A stretch of 64,000 nucleotides of DNA, from contig NZ_BSEV01000002.1 in NCBI RefSeq assembly GCF_027922005.1, positions 310,001 through 374,000 on the forward strand. Direction: 5' to 3'. Of the stretch, positions 16,316 to 24,975 are shown piece after piece (within the stretch, counting starts at the first letter, position 1; each line of letters starts with the position of its first letter). A program made the translations under genes and the position numbers. This DNA is from Streptosporangium carneum. Lineage in GTDB: Bacteria > Actinomycetota > Actinomycetes > Streptosporangiales > Streptosporangiaceae. The notes under the pieces are model-generated. The model searched no databases. It worked only from the letters and a program-made list of their open reading frames with translations, and was not told the origin of the DNA.

Positions 16316-17158
16316 TCATCCACGGGGCAGGGGGCGGTAGCGGGCGCCGACGGCGCTCTGAAGGGTCTTGACGACCGTGCCGCGGGCGCTGCGTCCCGCC
16401 AGCCAGTCGAGGAACTCGTTCATGATCTTCGGTGGGACCGAGTAGACGCCGCAGTCGTCGCAGACACGGTGGAACACCAGGGGCAGGACCCCGCCTCCGC
16501 CCTTCTCCGCGTTGAGGACCTGCTGCTTCATCTGCCGCAGAGAGGTGTCCTCGCGGACCGAGCCGGGCGTGCGGATCCCGTAACGGTCCTTGGGGCGCGG
16601 CGTCTCGGTCGCCGGACATCCAGGGCAGTTCCACTGCCTGAGCCCGCCGACCGTGCGGGCCGCGTCGTAGCCGCACTCCCGTGCCACCGCCTTCGCGTCG
16701 GCGTCCACCGCGCCGAACGGGTAGGCGAGGGTGGCGGGGCGCAGGCCCCACGCGACCAGTGTCCTGCGGTCGTCGCAGATCTGCGGGCCCTGCTCGTCAC
16801 GGGTCAACTCGTTGAGACGGACGTGGGTCAGTGTGTGACCGCCGATCTCGTGTCCCGCCTTGGCGAGCGCGGCGATCTGGCGGCGGGTCAGCTTGCCCGT
16901 CCGCCCGACGGTCTCGGTGTTGACGTAGAACGTCCCGCGCATGTTCCTTCGCTCCAGCGCGCGAGCCACCGACGGGTGGGTCGCGTCCCCGTCGTCGAAG
17001 GTGAGCGAGACGATCGTCGTGACCTTCTCAGAAGGAGCCGCCGCCGGAGGAACCGTCGCGGTCTGGGAGGTCGCCGCCTCGGCGGGGAGCGTCAGCGTCG
17101 ACGCCGCCAGAGCGGCCAGTGTCGCCAGCAGCGTCCTCGCCAGGTGAACGATCTTCAT
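16316..17158 (-). CDS. Secreted polysaccharide deacetylase (NodB-type)
   Basis: 280 residues with signal peptide ('MKIVHLARTLLATLAALAAS', cleavage near Ala-Glu-Ala-Ala at about 28). The NodB domain shows motif 1 'VSLTFDDGDATHP' (catalytic and metal Asp), motif 2 'GHEIGGHTLTHVRLNEL' (His-x3-His metal ligands), then 'LAYPFGAVDAD' and a C-terminal 'LPLVFHRVCDDCG' (His). It should de-N-acetylate or de-O-acetylate a cell-wall or extracellular polysaccharide in a metal-dependent way. Start chosen at Met-Lys-Ile-Val (17158). It is monocistronic and convergent with the secreted peptide. Confidence 0.88.
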   Translation of the reverse strand: MKIVHLARTLLATLAALAASTLTLPAEAATSQTATVPPAAAPSEKVTTIVSLTFDDGDATHPSVARALERRNMRGTFYVNTETVGRTGKLTRRQIAALAKAGHEIGGHTLTHVRLNELTRDEQGPQICDDRRTLVAWGLRPATLAYPFGAVDADAKAVARECGYDAARTVGGLRQWNCPGCPATETPRPKDRYGIRTPGSVREDTSLRQMKQQVLNAEKGGGGVLPLVFHRVCDDCGVYSVPPKIMNEFLDWLAGRSARGTVVKTLQSAVGARYRPLPRG

Positions 17159-17659
17159 GCGAGCCGCCCCTCCGGACAACGGGCCAAAGTATGCAAACCA
17201 CCATATAAGGCCATGCTTCGCTTAAAGTCCTCGCCGTCAAACATCCAAGGATCGCCCCCTCGTGCCGGTGCGACGCCGTACGGCAGGCCCTGTCTCGCCC
17301 GGCGCCCGGCAGGCGGTGACTCGGGCCGCACCGACGCTCGGCGTTCCCGACGAACGCCCCGGATCGGTCGGCCCACGAGGCGCCCCCGGCATCGAGGACG
17401 CCCGGGAGGCCAGGAGGCCGACCCGGTGACCGAAGACGTTTCGCTCACCGGGTCGAGCACCTCGCACCGGCGCCGATCCGTCCCGCCTCACCACTCGCCG
17501 TACCGGCGCTCAGACGGTCACGAACACGATGAGGGCGGGTCGCGACGGAAGCACACAACCACCACACGATGAAGGTGACCAGCCACCACGGCGAAGGCGG
17601 GCAGCCGTCGACACGGTGAGGGCGGGTCACCGACACGGCGGAGGCGAGCGGTTACCCCG
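17159..17659. other. Intergenic region with degenerate short repeats
   Basis: About 500 bases between the deacetylase and homoserine dehydrogenase. The part near 17160-17230 is AT-rich and probably carries the deacetylase promoter. From about 17524 to 17652 there are five imperfect copies of a roughly 20-bp unit ACACGRTGAGGGCGGGTC (starts 17524, 17564, 17586, 17611, 17633). No gene was found. Confidence 0.5.
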
Positions 17660-18952
17660 TCAGGAGGCGTCCTCGCCCTCGACCCGCATGACGCTCACCA
17701 CGTCGCGGACGATGTCCATCTCCCGCAGACCCTCGATGGTGGCCGACAGGGCGGCGTCGGTGGCCCTGTGCGTGACCAGGACGAGCTGGGCGTCGTCGCC
17801 GTGCCCCTCCTGCCGGACGGTCTGGATGGACACGTCCTGCTTGGCGAACATGTCGGCGACCCGGGCGAGCACGCCCGGCTTGTCGGCCACGTCCAGGGAG
17901 ACGTGGTAGCGCGTGACGGTCTCGCCCATCGGGTGCACGCTCAGGTCGGCGTAGGTGGACTCCTCGGGACCCCGCGTCCCCGCCAGCAGGTTGCGCCCGA
18001 CGGCCACGATGTCGCCGAGCACCGCGCTCGCGGTGGGAGCCCCGCCGGCGCCCGCGCCGTAGAACATGAGCTGCCCCGCCGAGCGGGCCTCGACGAAGAC
18101 CGCGTTGTAGGCCTCGCGGACCCCGGCCAGCGGGTGCGTCCTGGGGATCATGGCCGGGTGCACCCGCACGCCGAAGGATCGTCCGTCCTCGGAGCGGGAG
18201 CAGATCGCCAGCAGCTTGATGACGTATCCCATCGCCTTGGCACTGGCCACGTCGGTCGCGGTGATCTCGGTGATGCCCTCGCGGTGCACGTCGGCGGCCG
18301 TCACCCTGCTGTGGAAGGCGATCCCGGCCAGGATCGCGGCCTTGGCGGCGGCGTCGAAGCCCTCGACGTCGGCCGTCGGGTCGGCCTCGGCGTATCCCAG
18401 CGCCTGGGCCTCCTCGAGCGCGTCGGAGAACGACGCGCCGGAGGAGTCCATCTTGTCGAGGATGTAGTTGGTCGTGCCGTTGACGATGCCGAGCACCTGG
18501 TGGACGTGGTCGCCCGCCAGCGACTCGCGCAGCGGCCTGATCAGCGGGATCGCGCCCGCGACGGCCGCCTCGAAGTACAGGTCGGCGTTGTTGGCCCTGG
18601 CCGCGGCGTGAATGGTCGCGCCGTCCTCGGCGAGCAGCGCCTTGTTCGCCGTGACGACCGACTTGCCGCTGTTCATGGCCGCCAGGATGAGCGACCTGGC
18701 GGGCTCGATGCCGCCGATCACCTCGACGACGATGTCCACGTCGTCGCGGGTGACCAGGGCCTCGGCGTCGGTGGTGAGCAGGGCGGGGTCGACGTCGGTG
18801 TCCCGCCTGCGGCCCAGACGCCGTACGGCGACGCCGGCGATCTCCAGCGGCGCTCCGATGCGCGCGGCCAGATCGTCGGCCTGCTCGTGTATCAGCCGGA
18901 TCACCTGGGAACCGACGACGCCGCACCCGAGAAGAGCGACTTTCAGTGCCAT
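17660..18952 (-). CDS. hom: Homoserine dehydrogenase
   Basis: 430 residues. N-terminal Rossmann motif 'VALLGCGVVGSQVIRLI' (NAD(P) binding), 'VEVIGGIEPARSLILAAMNS', 'VVTANKALLAEDG' (Lys), 'YFEAAVAGAIPLIRPLRESL' and 'GIVNGTTNYILDKM', the family signature. C-terminal ACT domain from about 350 ('VTRYHVSLDVADKPGVLARV') for threonine feedback. It reduces aspartate semialdehyde to homoserine, feeding threonine, isoleucine and methionine. Downstream of lysA (91 bp gap), so the two aspartate-family genes are probably co-transcribed. thrC and thrB, which commonly follow, are absent here. Confidence 0.96.
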   Translation of the reverse strand: MALKVALLGCGVVGSQVIRLIHEQADDLAARIGAPLEIAGVAVRRLGRRRDTDVDPALLTTDAEALVTRDDVDIVVEVIGGIEPARSLILAAMNSGKSVVTANKALLAEDGATIHAAARANNADLYFEAAVAGAIPLIRPLRESLAGDHVHQVLGIVNGTTNYILDKMDSSGASFSDALEEAQALGYAEADPTADVEGFDAAAKAAILAGIAFHSRVTAADVHREGITEITATDVASAKAMGYVIKLLAICSRSEDGRSFGVRVHPAMIPRTHPLAGVREAYNAVFVEARSAGQLMFYGAGAGGAPTASAVLGDIVAVGRNLLAGTRGPEESTYADLSVHPMGETVTRYHVSLDVADKPGVLARVADMFAKQDVSIQTVRQEGHGDDAQLVLVTHRATDAALSATIEGLREMDIVRDVVSVMRVEGEDAS

Positions 18953-19043
18953 GCGACCGCACTCCTCATCTCGTTCGCTTCGCGAGCGGTCTGTCCCGCT
19001 CCCGCAGGTCCGCCCACTCGGCGGGCCGCCGCTCCAGATCGTT

Positions 19044-20426
19044 TCACGCCTGCCCCCTCAGGAGGTCGTCCTCGGTCTCGCGGCGGACGATCACGCGGGA
19101 CTCCCCGGCCCTGACCGCGACGACGGCGGGCCTGGGAAGGTAGTTGTAGTTGTTGGCGAGCGAGCGGCAGTAGGCGCCGGTGCCCGCGACGGCGATCAGG
19201 TCGCCGGTGGCCAGGTCGCTCGGCAGCCACAGGTCGCGCACGACCATGTCGCCGCTCTCGCAGTGCTTGCCGACCAGGCGGGAGAGCATCGGCTCGGCCG
19301 TGCTCTCGCGCGAGGCGAGCCGCGCGGTGTACTCGGCGCCGTAGAGGGCCGTGCGGATGTTGTCGCTCATGCCGCCGTCGACGCTGACGTAGGTCCGCAG
19401 CCCCTCGACGTCCTTGATCGTGCCGACCTCGTAGAGGGTCACACCGGCTCGGCCCGCGATGGCGCGGCCCGGCTCGACGGTGAGCCTGGGCGCCGGCAGG
19501 CCCGCGGACTCGGCCACCTTGGCCACGATCTCCCGCAGGCTGTCGGCGATCTCCTTCACGTCGGGCGCGACGTCGCCCTCGACGTAGGGGATGCCGTAGC
19601 CGCCGCCGAGGTCGAGCTCGGGCAGGACAACGCCGTGCTCCTCCTTGATCTGCACCAGAAGCGTGGCCAGGCGGCGCGCGGCCACCTCGAACCCGGCGGT
19701 GTCGGTGATCTGGGAGCCGATGTGGGAGTGCAGGCCGACGAGCTGGAGCTGGGGCAGCGCGAGGATGCGCCTGGCCGCCTCGGCCGCCGCGCCGCTGCTC
19801 AGCGAGAAGCCGAACTTCTGGTCGTCGTGGGCGGTGGCGATGAACTCGTGGGTGTGCGCCTCGACGCCGACGGTCACCCTGATCATGACCTGGGGCCGCT
19901 TGCCGTGCTTCTCAGCGAGGAAACCGAGGCGGGCGATCTCCTCGAAGGAGTCGGCCACGATGTGGCCGACTCCGACCTCCACGGCCTTCTCCAACTCGGC
20001 GAGCGACTTGTTGTTGCCGTGCATCGTGATCCGCTCGGGCGGGAACCCCACGCTCAGCGCGATGGCGAGCTCGCCCGCGCTGCACACGTCGAGGCCGAGA
20101 CCCTCCTGCATGATCCAGCGGGCGACCTCGCGGCACAGGAAGGCCTTGCCCGCGTAGTGGACGTCGCCTCCGGCGAAGGCGTCGCGGTAGTCACGGCACC
20201 GCGAGCGGAAGTCTTCCTCGTCCACCACGTAGAGCGGGCTGCCGTGCTCGGCGACCAGGTCTCTGACGTCCGCGTCACCGATCGTGACCGAGCCGTCGAC
20301 GCGGCCCGACGTTCGCGGCCAGATCGTGGGGTCGAGCGTGTTCAGGTCGGCAGGTGCGTGCGGAGGGCGGTCCTCGGGCAGCACTTCGGCGTGCCGGTCA
20401 CCGGCGGGGTGGGCGAATCGACTCAC
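19044..20426 (-). CDS. lysA: Diaminopimelate decarboxylase
   Basis: 460 residues from GTG (Val-Ser-Arg-Phe-Ala-His-Pro), the start common in actinomycete LysA; an extra upstream Met would add 22 unlikely residues. PLP-enzyme fold III: '[17 protein letters not shown]' (Schiff-base Lys), '[16 protein letters not shown]', '[20 protein letters not shown]', '[10 protein letters not shown]', '[11 protein letters not shown]', '[12 protein letters not shown]' and '[10 protein letters not shown]' (Cys-Glu-Ser). It makes lysine from meso-diaminopimelate. First of the lysA-hom pair; about 140 bp separate it from the upstream peptidase gene. Confidence 0.96.
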   Translation of the reverse strand: MSRFAHPAGDRHAEVLPEDRPPHAPADLNTLDPTIWPRTSGRVDGSVTIGDADVRDLVAEHGSPLYVVDEEDFRSRCRDYRDAFAGGDVHYAGKAFLCREVARWIMQEGLGLDVCSAGELAIALSVGFPPERITMHGNNKSLAELEKAVEVGVGHIVADSFEEIARLGFLAEKHGKRPQVMIRVTVGVEAHTHEFIATAHDDQKFGFSLSSGAAAEAARRILALPQLQLVGLHSHIGSQITDTAGFEVAARRLATLLVQIKEEHGVVLPELDLGGGYGIPYVEGDVAPDVKEIADSLREIVAKVAESAGLPAPRLTVEPGRAIAGRAGVTLYEVGTIKDVEGLRTYVSVDGGMSDNIRTALYGAEYTARLASRESTAEPMLSRLVGKHCESGDMVVRDLWLPSDLATGDLIAVAGTGAYCRSLANNYNYLPRPAVVAVRAGESRVIVRRETEDDLLRGQA

Positions 20427-20566
20427 CCTATCGAGGCTATCGGACCCGGTGATCCCCATGGGACGAGTGCCCATGTACCGAGACGCGATCATCTCGGAAA
20501 ACGCGTATTTTTCGCGTAATCAATGGATCAGGACGGATATTTTTGTGTTTACGGATGGTCCGGCCG

Positions 20567-21379
20567 TCAGGACACCTCGTCCGCCGGGGCGCCCCAGGTG
20601 TTGCACGAGGCCACCTTGCCCCCTCGTTTCCCACGGGCTATCCAGGCGGCGCTGCTGGCTCCCGAACCGTGCGACCGGCGATAGCTCTCGGCCTGGTCGT
20701 CCGCGGCGTCGGTCTCGCCCTCGGCCAGCAGCAGCTGATTTTCCAGCACACGCGAGTCCACGCCACGCAGCGTCACCGCGGCGAGGCAGTCGGCCTGCAG
20801 TTCGAGCCTGCGCGACCAGGCCTCGTCGAAGACCTCCGCCCCCTGCTGGTCGGCGATCCCGCTGATCTCCTGGACGTGGTGGGCGTACTCGTGCGCGAGC
20901 GTGAACATCGTCGAGAGGGCCTGCTCCTCCTCGACCAGCACGTTGACCACACGCCGGTCGGGACAGTAGACCCCCGCCCAGTCGTAGTCGTCGACCCCGC
21001 ACGCCGCCTCCCCGGGAGCAGCGACCAGCCGTACCTCGTCGGGGCGCTCGTAGTCGACGTCCGCCTCCGCCAGCGTGGCCGTCCACATGCGGTCGAGGCA
21101 GCGCGAGAGGGCGTTCAGCGTCTTCCTGACGTCCGCGTCCGGGTCGGCGGGCAGGGTGTCGCACCGGGCGTCGACGGGCCCCGTCTCCCGGTAGACGTGG
21201 TGCGTGGCCGGGGCCGACCTGGGCGAACCCGGCGCGGTCCCGATCAGCTCCTGCAGGTCGCCCCGGAGGTAGGCGACGCCACCGAGGACGACGACGAAGG
21301 CGAGGGCCGCGGGCAGTATCCGCCGCGCGATCCCCCGCCTGCGCGGCTCAGCCACCGACCAGTCCCGCGGACCGCTCAC
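20567..21379 (-). CDS. Membrane-anchored HExxH metallopeptidase-like protein (paralog 1)
   Basis: 270 residues. One N-terminal membrane segment ('ILPAALAFVVVLGGVAYL', about 21-38), then an extracytoplasmic domain with 'FTLAHEYAHHVQEISGI' (HEYAH zinc motif) and 'SRRLELQADCLAAVTLRGVD' (Glu as likely third ligand). It matches the YpfJ-type neutral zinc metallopeptidase family. Paired cysteines around 'ARCDTL', 'SRCLDRMW', 'ACGVDDYDWAGVYC'. GTG start with GGAAGGGGG upstream. A paralog lies at 29340-30257 in the same orientation, and everything between them has a different character. Substrate unknown. Confidence 0.78.
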   Translation of the reverse strand: MSGPRDWSVAEPRRRGIARRILPAALAFVVVLGGVAYLRGDLQELIGTAPGSPRSAPATHHVYRETGPVDARCDTLPADPDADVRKTLNALSRCLDRMWTATLAEADVDYERPDEVRLVAAPGEAACGVDDYDWAGVYCPDRRVVNVLVEEEQALSTMFTLAHEYAHHVQEISGIADQQGAEVFDEAWSRRLELQADCLAAVTLRGVDSRVLENQLLLAEGETDAADDQAESYRRSHGSGASSAAWIARGKRGGKVASCNTWGAPADEVS

Positions 21380-21592
21380 CCGTCCCCCTTCCGGCTGTGC
21401 TCACGGGTTCCCCCGAGATCATCAGGCTCGCAGGTTTCCCGACTCACGGGGTGCCGGATTCACATTTTTCCGGATTTTATGATCTTCGAAGCTGATCCGG
21501 CCCGCCCACCTGCCTGGACGCCCGAGAAAAGAACCTGACCGAGGCGGTGCGACACGTGATGTGGATGACGGCGGAGCCGTAGGCGGCCCGGG

Positions 21593-21961
21593 TCAGGGGG
21601 CGGCGGTGTCCACCACCGTGTACTCCGCCCACTCCGAGCGCTGCTCACGATGACCGGTGACGGTGTGACGCAGCCGCAGCACGCCGTTCTCGGCGGCGCG
21701 CCGCAGCTCTCGCACCGGCACCCGGAAGCACAGGTACCCCTCCATCTGGGCGGCGCCCAGGATCAGCGAACCGACGCTCAGGACCACCGCGTCGCGGTAC
21801 CGGCCCGCGACGCCCACGGTCAAGGTCACGGTGTCCCCGCCCTCCACCGGGTATCCGCAGTCGGTCAGGACCTGGACGACCTCGGGCGACACGGCCAACT
21901 CCAGCCTGCCACCGGTGGCCTCGGCGATGACGGGGGCGGGCAGCGAGGACACAACGGTCAT
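21593..21961 (-). CDS. Hypothetical small protein
   Basis: 122 residues from ATG at 21961 with AGAAGGGACG about 4 bases upstream. There is no signal peptide or membrane segment. Predicted beta-rich: 'GRLELAVSPEVVQVLTDCGY', 'DTVTLTVGVAGRYRDAVVLS', 'LRLRHTVTGHREQRSEWAEY'. I do not recognise the family. It stands alone between the peptidase and the flavin reductase, on the same strand as both. Confidence 0.5.
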   Translation of the reverse strand: MTVVSSLPAPVIAEATGGRLELAVSPEVVQVLTDCGYPVEGGDTVTLTVGVAGRYRDAVVLSVGSLILGAAQMEGYLCFRVPVRELRRAAENGVLRLRHTVTGHREQRSEWAEYTVVDTAAP

Positions 21962-22313
21962 GAACGTCCCTTCTCGACGGCACAGGCGTGCCCGCGCGGG
22001 CACCAGGGCGTCATCGCGGGAGGCACCGGCCGAGTATCCCGCACCGCCGGGACCAGGGTGTTCCGTACAGGAGCGCACTCCGGTGACATTTCGGGATCAT
22101 GACTGGGGTCTGCGCCCCGGCCGGGGCGGTCCAGCGCCGGTTCTCCGCGTCCCAGATCTCCCCTCTCGCCGCGTGTCCTGGCGAACAGCACGGCGCGGGG
22201 CGCTTCACCGTCGGCTCTGGCGTTCTACCGGCAGGCGGGAGCTGCGAGGGCGGGGTTTTCGTCGGCCCGGCCCTCTCGCTTCACCTCGGATCGGCTGGAG
22301 CTTCGCCGGCGGA
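21962..22313. other. Gene-free stretch at the left edge of the catabolic island
   Basis: About 350 bases between the small hypothetical gene and the flavin reductase stop. Frames here are short or of poor composition. It probably holds the upstream gene's promoter and the reductase transcript end; no clear hairpin was found. Confidence 0.4.
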
Positions 22314-22847
22314 TCAGCACCAGTCTCCCGGCCTGGCCCAGGTGAGGAAGCCCTCCTGAGCCCCGGCGGGTGACGCCGGGGGTTCGGTGACGGTGTAGCC
22401 GCCCCGGTAGAACAGCAGGGGCCGCTCGCCCGGGCCTGCGCCCAGATCGTGCACCCGGCCCACGGCGATGTAGTGGTCGCCCGCCTCGTACACGGCCTCC
22501 AGCGAGCAGTCCACCCAGGCCAGCGCCCCTTCCAGCAGCGGCGAGCCGCTGGGCGAGCGCCGCCAGCGTGTGCCCGAGAACCGGTCCGCGCCTCCCCGCC
22601 CGAACAGCGTGCTGGTCTCGCGCTGGTCGTGGGCCAGCACGCTGACGGCGAAGCGGCCCGACCGCTCGACGGCCGGCCAGGTGCCGGATGACCTGGCCGG
22701 GCAGAACAGCACGAGCGGCGGGTCGAGCGAGAGCGCGGCGAAGGACTGGCAGGCGAAGCCCACCGGCCGCTCGTCCCGCATGGTCGCGACGACCGTCACA
22801 CCTGTGCAGAAGTGGCCCAGGACCTGCCGGAAGAGCGAGGGGTTCAC
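22314..22847 (-). CDS. Flavin reductase, small component of two-component monooxygenase
   Basis: 177 residues from GTG at 22847, overlapping the oxygenase stop by four bases (GTGA). The flavin-reductase-like fold is clear: 'FRQVLGHFCTGVTVVATM', 'PVGFACQSFAALSLDPPLVL', 'FAVSVLAHDQRETSTLFGRG', 'GDHYIAVGRVHDLG' and 'PLLFYRGGYTV'. It resembles HsaB/HpaC-type NAD(P)H:flavin reductases that supply reduced flavin to a partner oxygenase. Translational coupling to the oxygenase at 22844-24007 supports that pairing. The C-terminus extends about 20 residues past the usual end. Confidence 0.88.
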   Translation of the reverse strand: MNPSLFRQVLGHFCTGVTVVATMRDERPVGFACQSFAALSLDPPLVLFCPARSSGTWPAVERSGRFAVSVLAHDQRETSTLFGRGGADRFSGTRWRRSPSGSPLLEGALAWVDCSLEAVYEAGDHYIAVGRVHDLGAGPGERPLLFYRGGYTVTEPPASPAGAQEGFLTWARPGDWC

Positions 22848-24007
22848 AACATGCCCACCGTGACGTCCTCGCCGAACTCCCCGTCGCCGAAGAGCTTGAG
22901 CGCCGCCTCCGGGTCGTTGGCGACGTGCACCCGCGCCGCGTGCGCGTCGCGCCAGAACCGCTGGATCAGGGTGCCCTCGGCGAGCGCGCCTGCCCCGGAG
23001 TTCTCGAAGAGCTGGTCCACGGCCGCGATGCACCGTTCGGAGGCCCGCACCTGGTCGCGGCGCAGCCGCAGCCGCAGCGCGGTGGGGATCGACTCGCCAC
23101 GCCGTGCGGTGTCGTAGATCTCGGTGATGTTGCGGGTGAGCTGCAGCCAGGCGGCGTCCACCTCGCTGGCCGCGCGGGCGACGCGGACCTTCGCGAACGG
23201 GTCGTCCTTCACCTTCTCCCCCGCGAACACCCGCACGCGCTGCCGCTGGTGCGCCACGTGCGCCTCGTAGGCGCCGGTGGCCATGCCGACCAGCGGGGTG
23301 GCGATCGTGGTGGTCATCAGCGAGTAGAGCGGGATGCGGTACAGCGGGCCCGGGTTCACCTCCTGCCCCGGGCAGGCGCAGCGGAAGGAGTCGGCGAAGC
23401 TGAGCGCGCGGTGCGCGGGGACGAAGGCGTCCTCGACCACCACGTCGTTGCTGCCCGTGCCGCGCAGGCCCACAGTGCGCCAGACGTCGCGGACGGTGTA
23501 GTCCTCGCGCGGCACCAGGAAGGCCACCCAGTCGGCGGGCCTGCCGTCCTCGCCCATGATCAGGGCCCCAAGGACGGCGGCGGCGGCGTGGTCCACCCCC
23601 GAGGAGAAGTTCCACGTGCCCGACAGGCGGTAGCCGCCGTCGACGGCGGTGGCCCGGCCGACGGGCGCGTACGCGGAGGAGACCAGAGCGGCGGGGTCGC
23701 ACCCCCAGAGCTCCTCCTGGGCCGCGGCCGGGAAGGTGGCGACGTGCCACGCGTGGGCACCGAGCACCGAGGCGACCCAGCCGGTGGAGCCGCAGGCGCT
23801 GGAGATCAGGCGCACGGCGGTGTAGAAGGTCACCGGGTCGGCCTCGTGGCCGCCGAAGCGCGCGGGCTGCAGCAGACGGAAGAAGCCCGCCTCGCGCAAC
23901 TCCTTGATCGATTCCGCGGGAACCACGCGGGCGTCCTCGGCCGCCTGTGCGCGTTCTCTGAGGACGGGCAACAGGTCGCGGATCGCGGTCAGCACGTGCT
24001 CGCTCAT
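22844..24007 (-). CDS. Flavin-dependent monooxygenase of the acyl-CoA dehydrogenase fold (HsaA-like)
   Basis: 387 residues, the usual length of group D flavin monooxygenases. N-terminal helices with 'IKELREAGFFRLLQPARFGG', then 'GSTGWVASVLGAHAWHVATF', 'YRLSGTWNFSSGVDHAAAAV', 'VGLRGTGSNDVVVEDAFVP', and a C-terminal helical bundle ending 'LFGDGEFGEDVTVGML'. Paired with the adjacent reductase, it would hydroxylate an aromatic or heteroaromatic ring ortho to an oxygen. Given the HOD-type dioxygenase divergently encoded 176 bp away, 3-hydroxylation of a 4(1H)-quinolone is the proposed reaction (inference). HsaA itself acts on steroid ring A; no other steroid gene is present. Confidence 0.82.
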   Translation of the reverse strand: MSEHVLTAIRDLLPVLRERAQAAEDARVVPAESIKELREAGFFRLLQPARFGGHEADPVTFYTAVRLISSACGSTGWVASVLGAHAWHVATFPAAAQEELWGCDPAALVSSAYAPVGRATAVDGGYRLSGTWNFSSGVDHAAAAVLGALIMGEDGRPADWVAFLVPREDYTVRDVWRTVGLRGTGSNDVVVEDAFVPAHRALSFADSFRCACPGQEVNPGPLYRIPLYSLMTTTIATPLVGMATGAYEAHVAHQRQRVRVFAGEKVKDDPFAKVRVARAASEVDAAWLQLTRNITEIYDTARRGESIPTALRLRLRRDQVRASERCIAAVDQLFENSGAGALAEGTLIQRFWRDAHAARVHVANDPEAALKLFGDGEFGEDVTVGML

Positions 24008-24183
24008 CTGGCTGGGCTCCTGTGTCGGAGGGACGGTGGCCAGAATCTTCCAGCCGGTTGGACAGGGCCGCTAATACCTGTTCGCTCGGGACATATGCCC
24101 AGAGTGCGATGGTCGGCCAGGGTATACCGGCGGCTCGAAACGGTATTGGCGGCGAGGGCGGGCCGCACAGGACGCTGGGAGCC
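24008..24183. promoter_or_regulatory. Divergent control region, monooxygenase / dioxygenase
   Basis: This 176-bp region carries three related half-sites: AATACC (24073-24078), a perfect GGTATACC palindrome (24121-24128) and GGTATT (24142-24147). A palindrome of the GTAT-AC type suits a FadR-subfamily GntR protein or a LysR protein, both encoded 2-3 kb away. The outer pair is an inverted repeat around the central palindrome. Binding is inferred. Confidence 0.45.
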
Positions 24184-24975
24184 GTGAACACCCTGACTCT
24201 GCACGGACACCCCCTTGACCACGACGTCACCGGCTCCGCCGGTCCGACGCTGCTCCTGCTCAGCGGCTGGTGCCAGGACCACCGCCTGTTCGACCCGTTG
24301 GTGCCGCTGCTGGCCGGCGCGCACCGGGTGATCAGGGCGGACTGGCGGGGCCACGGCGCCGACCGCTCCCCCGTCGCCGACTTCGGCTACGCCGAGCAGG
24401 CCGAGGACCTGGTCGCGCTGCTCGACGCGCTCGACGTGGATCGGGTGGTGCCGGTCTCCACCTCGCACGGCGGCTGGGCGGCACTGGAACTCGCCGACCG
24501 GCTGGGGAGCGACCGGGTGCCGCGGGTGGCGGTCATCGACTGGCTGCAACTGGAGGCGCCCGCCGCCTTCCTCGCCGATCTGCGAGCCGGGCAGGCCCCC
24601 GAGCTGTGGGCACTGGGGCGGCAGCGGCTGTTCGACACGTGGCTGGACGGCGCCGATTGCCCGCCGGTGGCCGAGCACCTGAGCCGGGACATGGCCTCCT
24701 TCGGCTTCGAGATGTGGGCCCGCTCCTGCTGGGTGATCGAGGCGGCCTACGCGCACTGGGGCTCGCCGCTGGCCCGGATGGCCGCGCTCAGGGAGCAGCG
24801 GCCGATCCTGCACCTGTACTCGCAGCCTGCCGAGGACGCCTACCACCTGGCCCAGCTGGCCTTCAGCGCCGAGCAGCCCTGGTATCGCGCCCAGTGGCTG
24901 GGCGGGCGCACCCATTTCCCGACCCTGGAGTCGCCGGCGGCCCTCGCCCGGCATCTCGCGGAGTTCGCGCGGTGA
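24184..24975 (+). CDS. Cofactor-free 3-hydroxy-4-quinolone 2,4-dioxygenase-like protein (HOD/QDO/AqdC family)
   Basis: 263 residues, alpha/beta-hydrolase fold, GTG start. Compared from memory with HOD of Arthrobacter, the key residues fall at a constant offset of seven: Ser94 (HOD Ser101) in 'STSHGGW', Asp119 (126) in 'VIDWLQLE', Trp153 (160) in 'LFDTWLDG', His244 (251) in 'GGRTHFP'. Other matches: 'LLLLSGWCQDHRLF', 'DWRGHGADRSPVADFGYAEQ' and 'RPILHLYSQP'. HOD His38 and His100 appear as Gln31 and Thr93. The family cleaves the heterocycle of 3-hydroxy-4(1H)-quinolones with O2, releasing CO and an N-acylanthranilate. Its GTGA overlap with a formamidase-like gene supports this reaction. A plain hydrolase is the alternative. 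Confidence 0.82.
   Translation: MNTLTLHGHPLDHDVTGSAGPTLLLLSGWCQDHRLFDPLVPLLAGAHRVIRADWRGHGADRSPVADFGYAEQAEDLVALLDALDVDRVVPVSTSHGGWAALELADRLGSDRVPRVAVIDWLQLEAPAAFLADLRAGQAPELWALGRQRLFDTWLDGADCPPVAEHLSRDMASFGFEMWARSCWVIEAAYAHWGSPLARMAALREQRPILHLYSQPAEDAYHLAQLAFSAEQPWYRAQWLGGRTHFPTLESPAALARHLAEFAR

Noticed and set aside
22844-24007. Acyl-CoA dehydrogenase of fatty-acid oxidation
   Set aside because: It lacks the usual catalytic glutamate context and is translationally coupled to a flavin reductase, which fits a group D monooxygenase.
22314-24007. Steroid ring-A hydroxylase HsaAB
   Set aside because: Sequence type fits, but no other steroid gene (hsaC, hsaD, kstD) is near, and a HOD/formamidase pair is next door.
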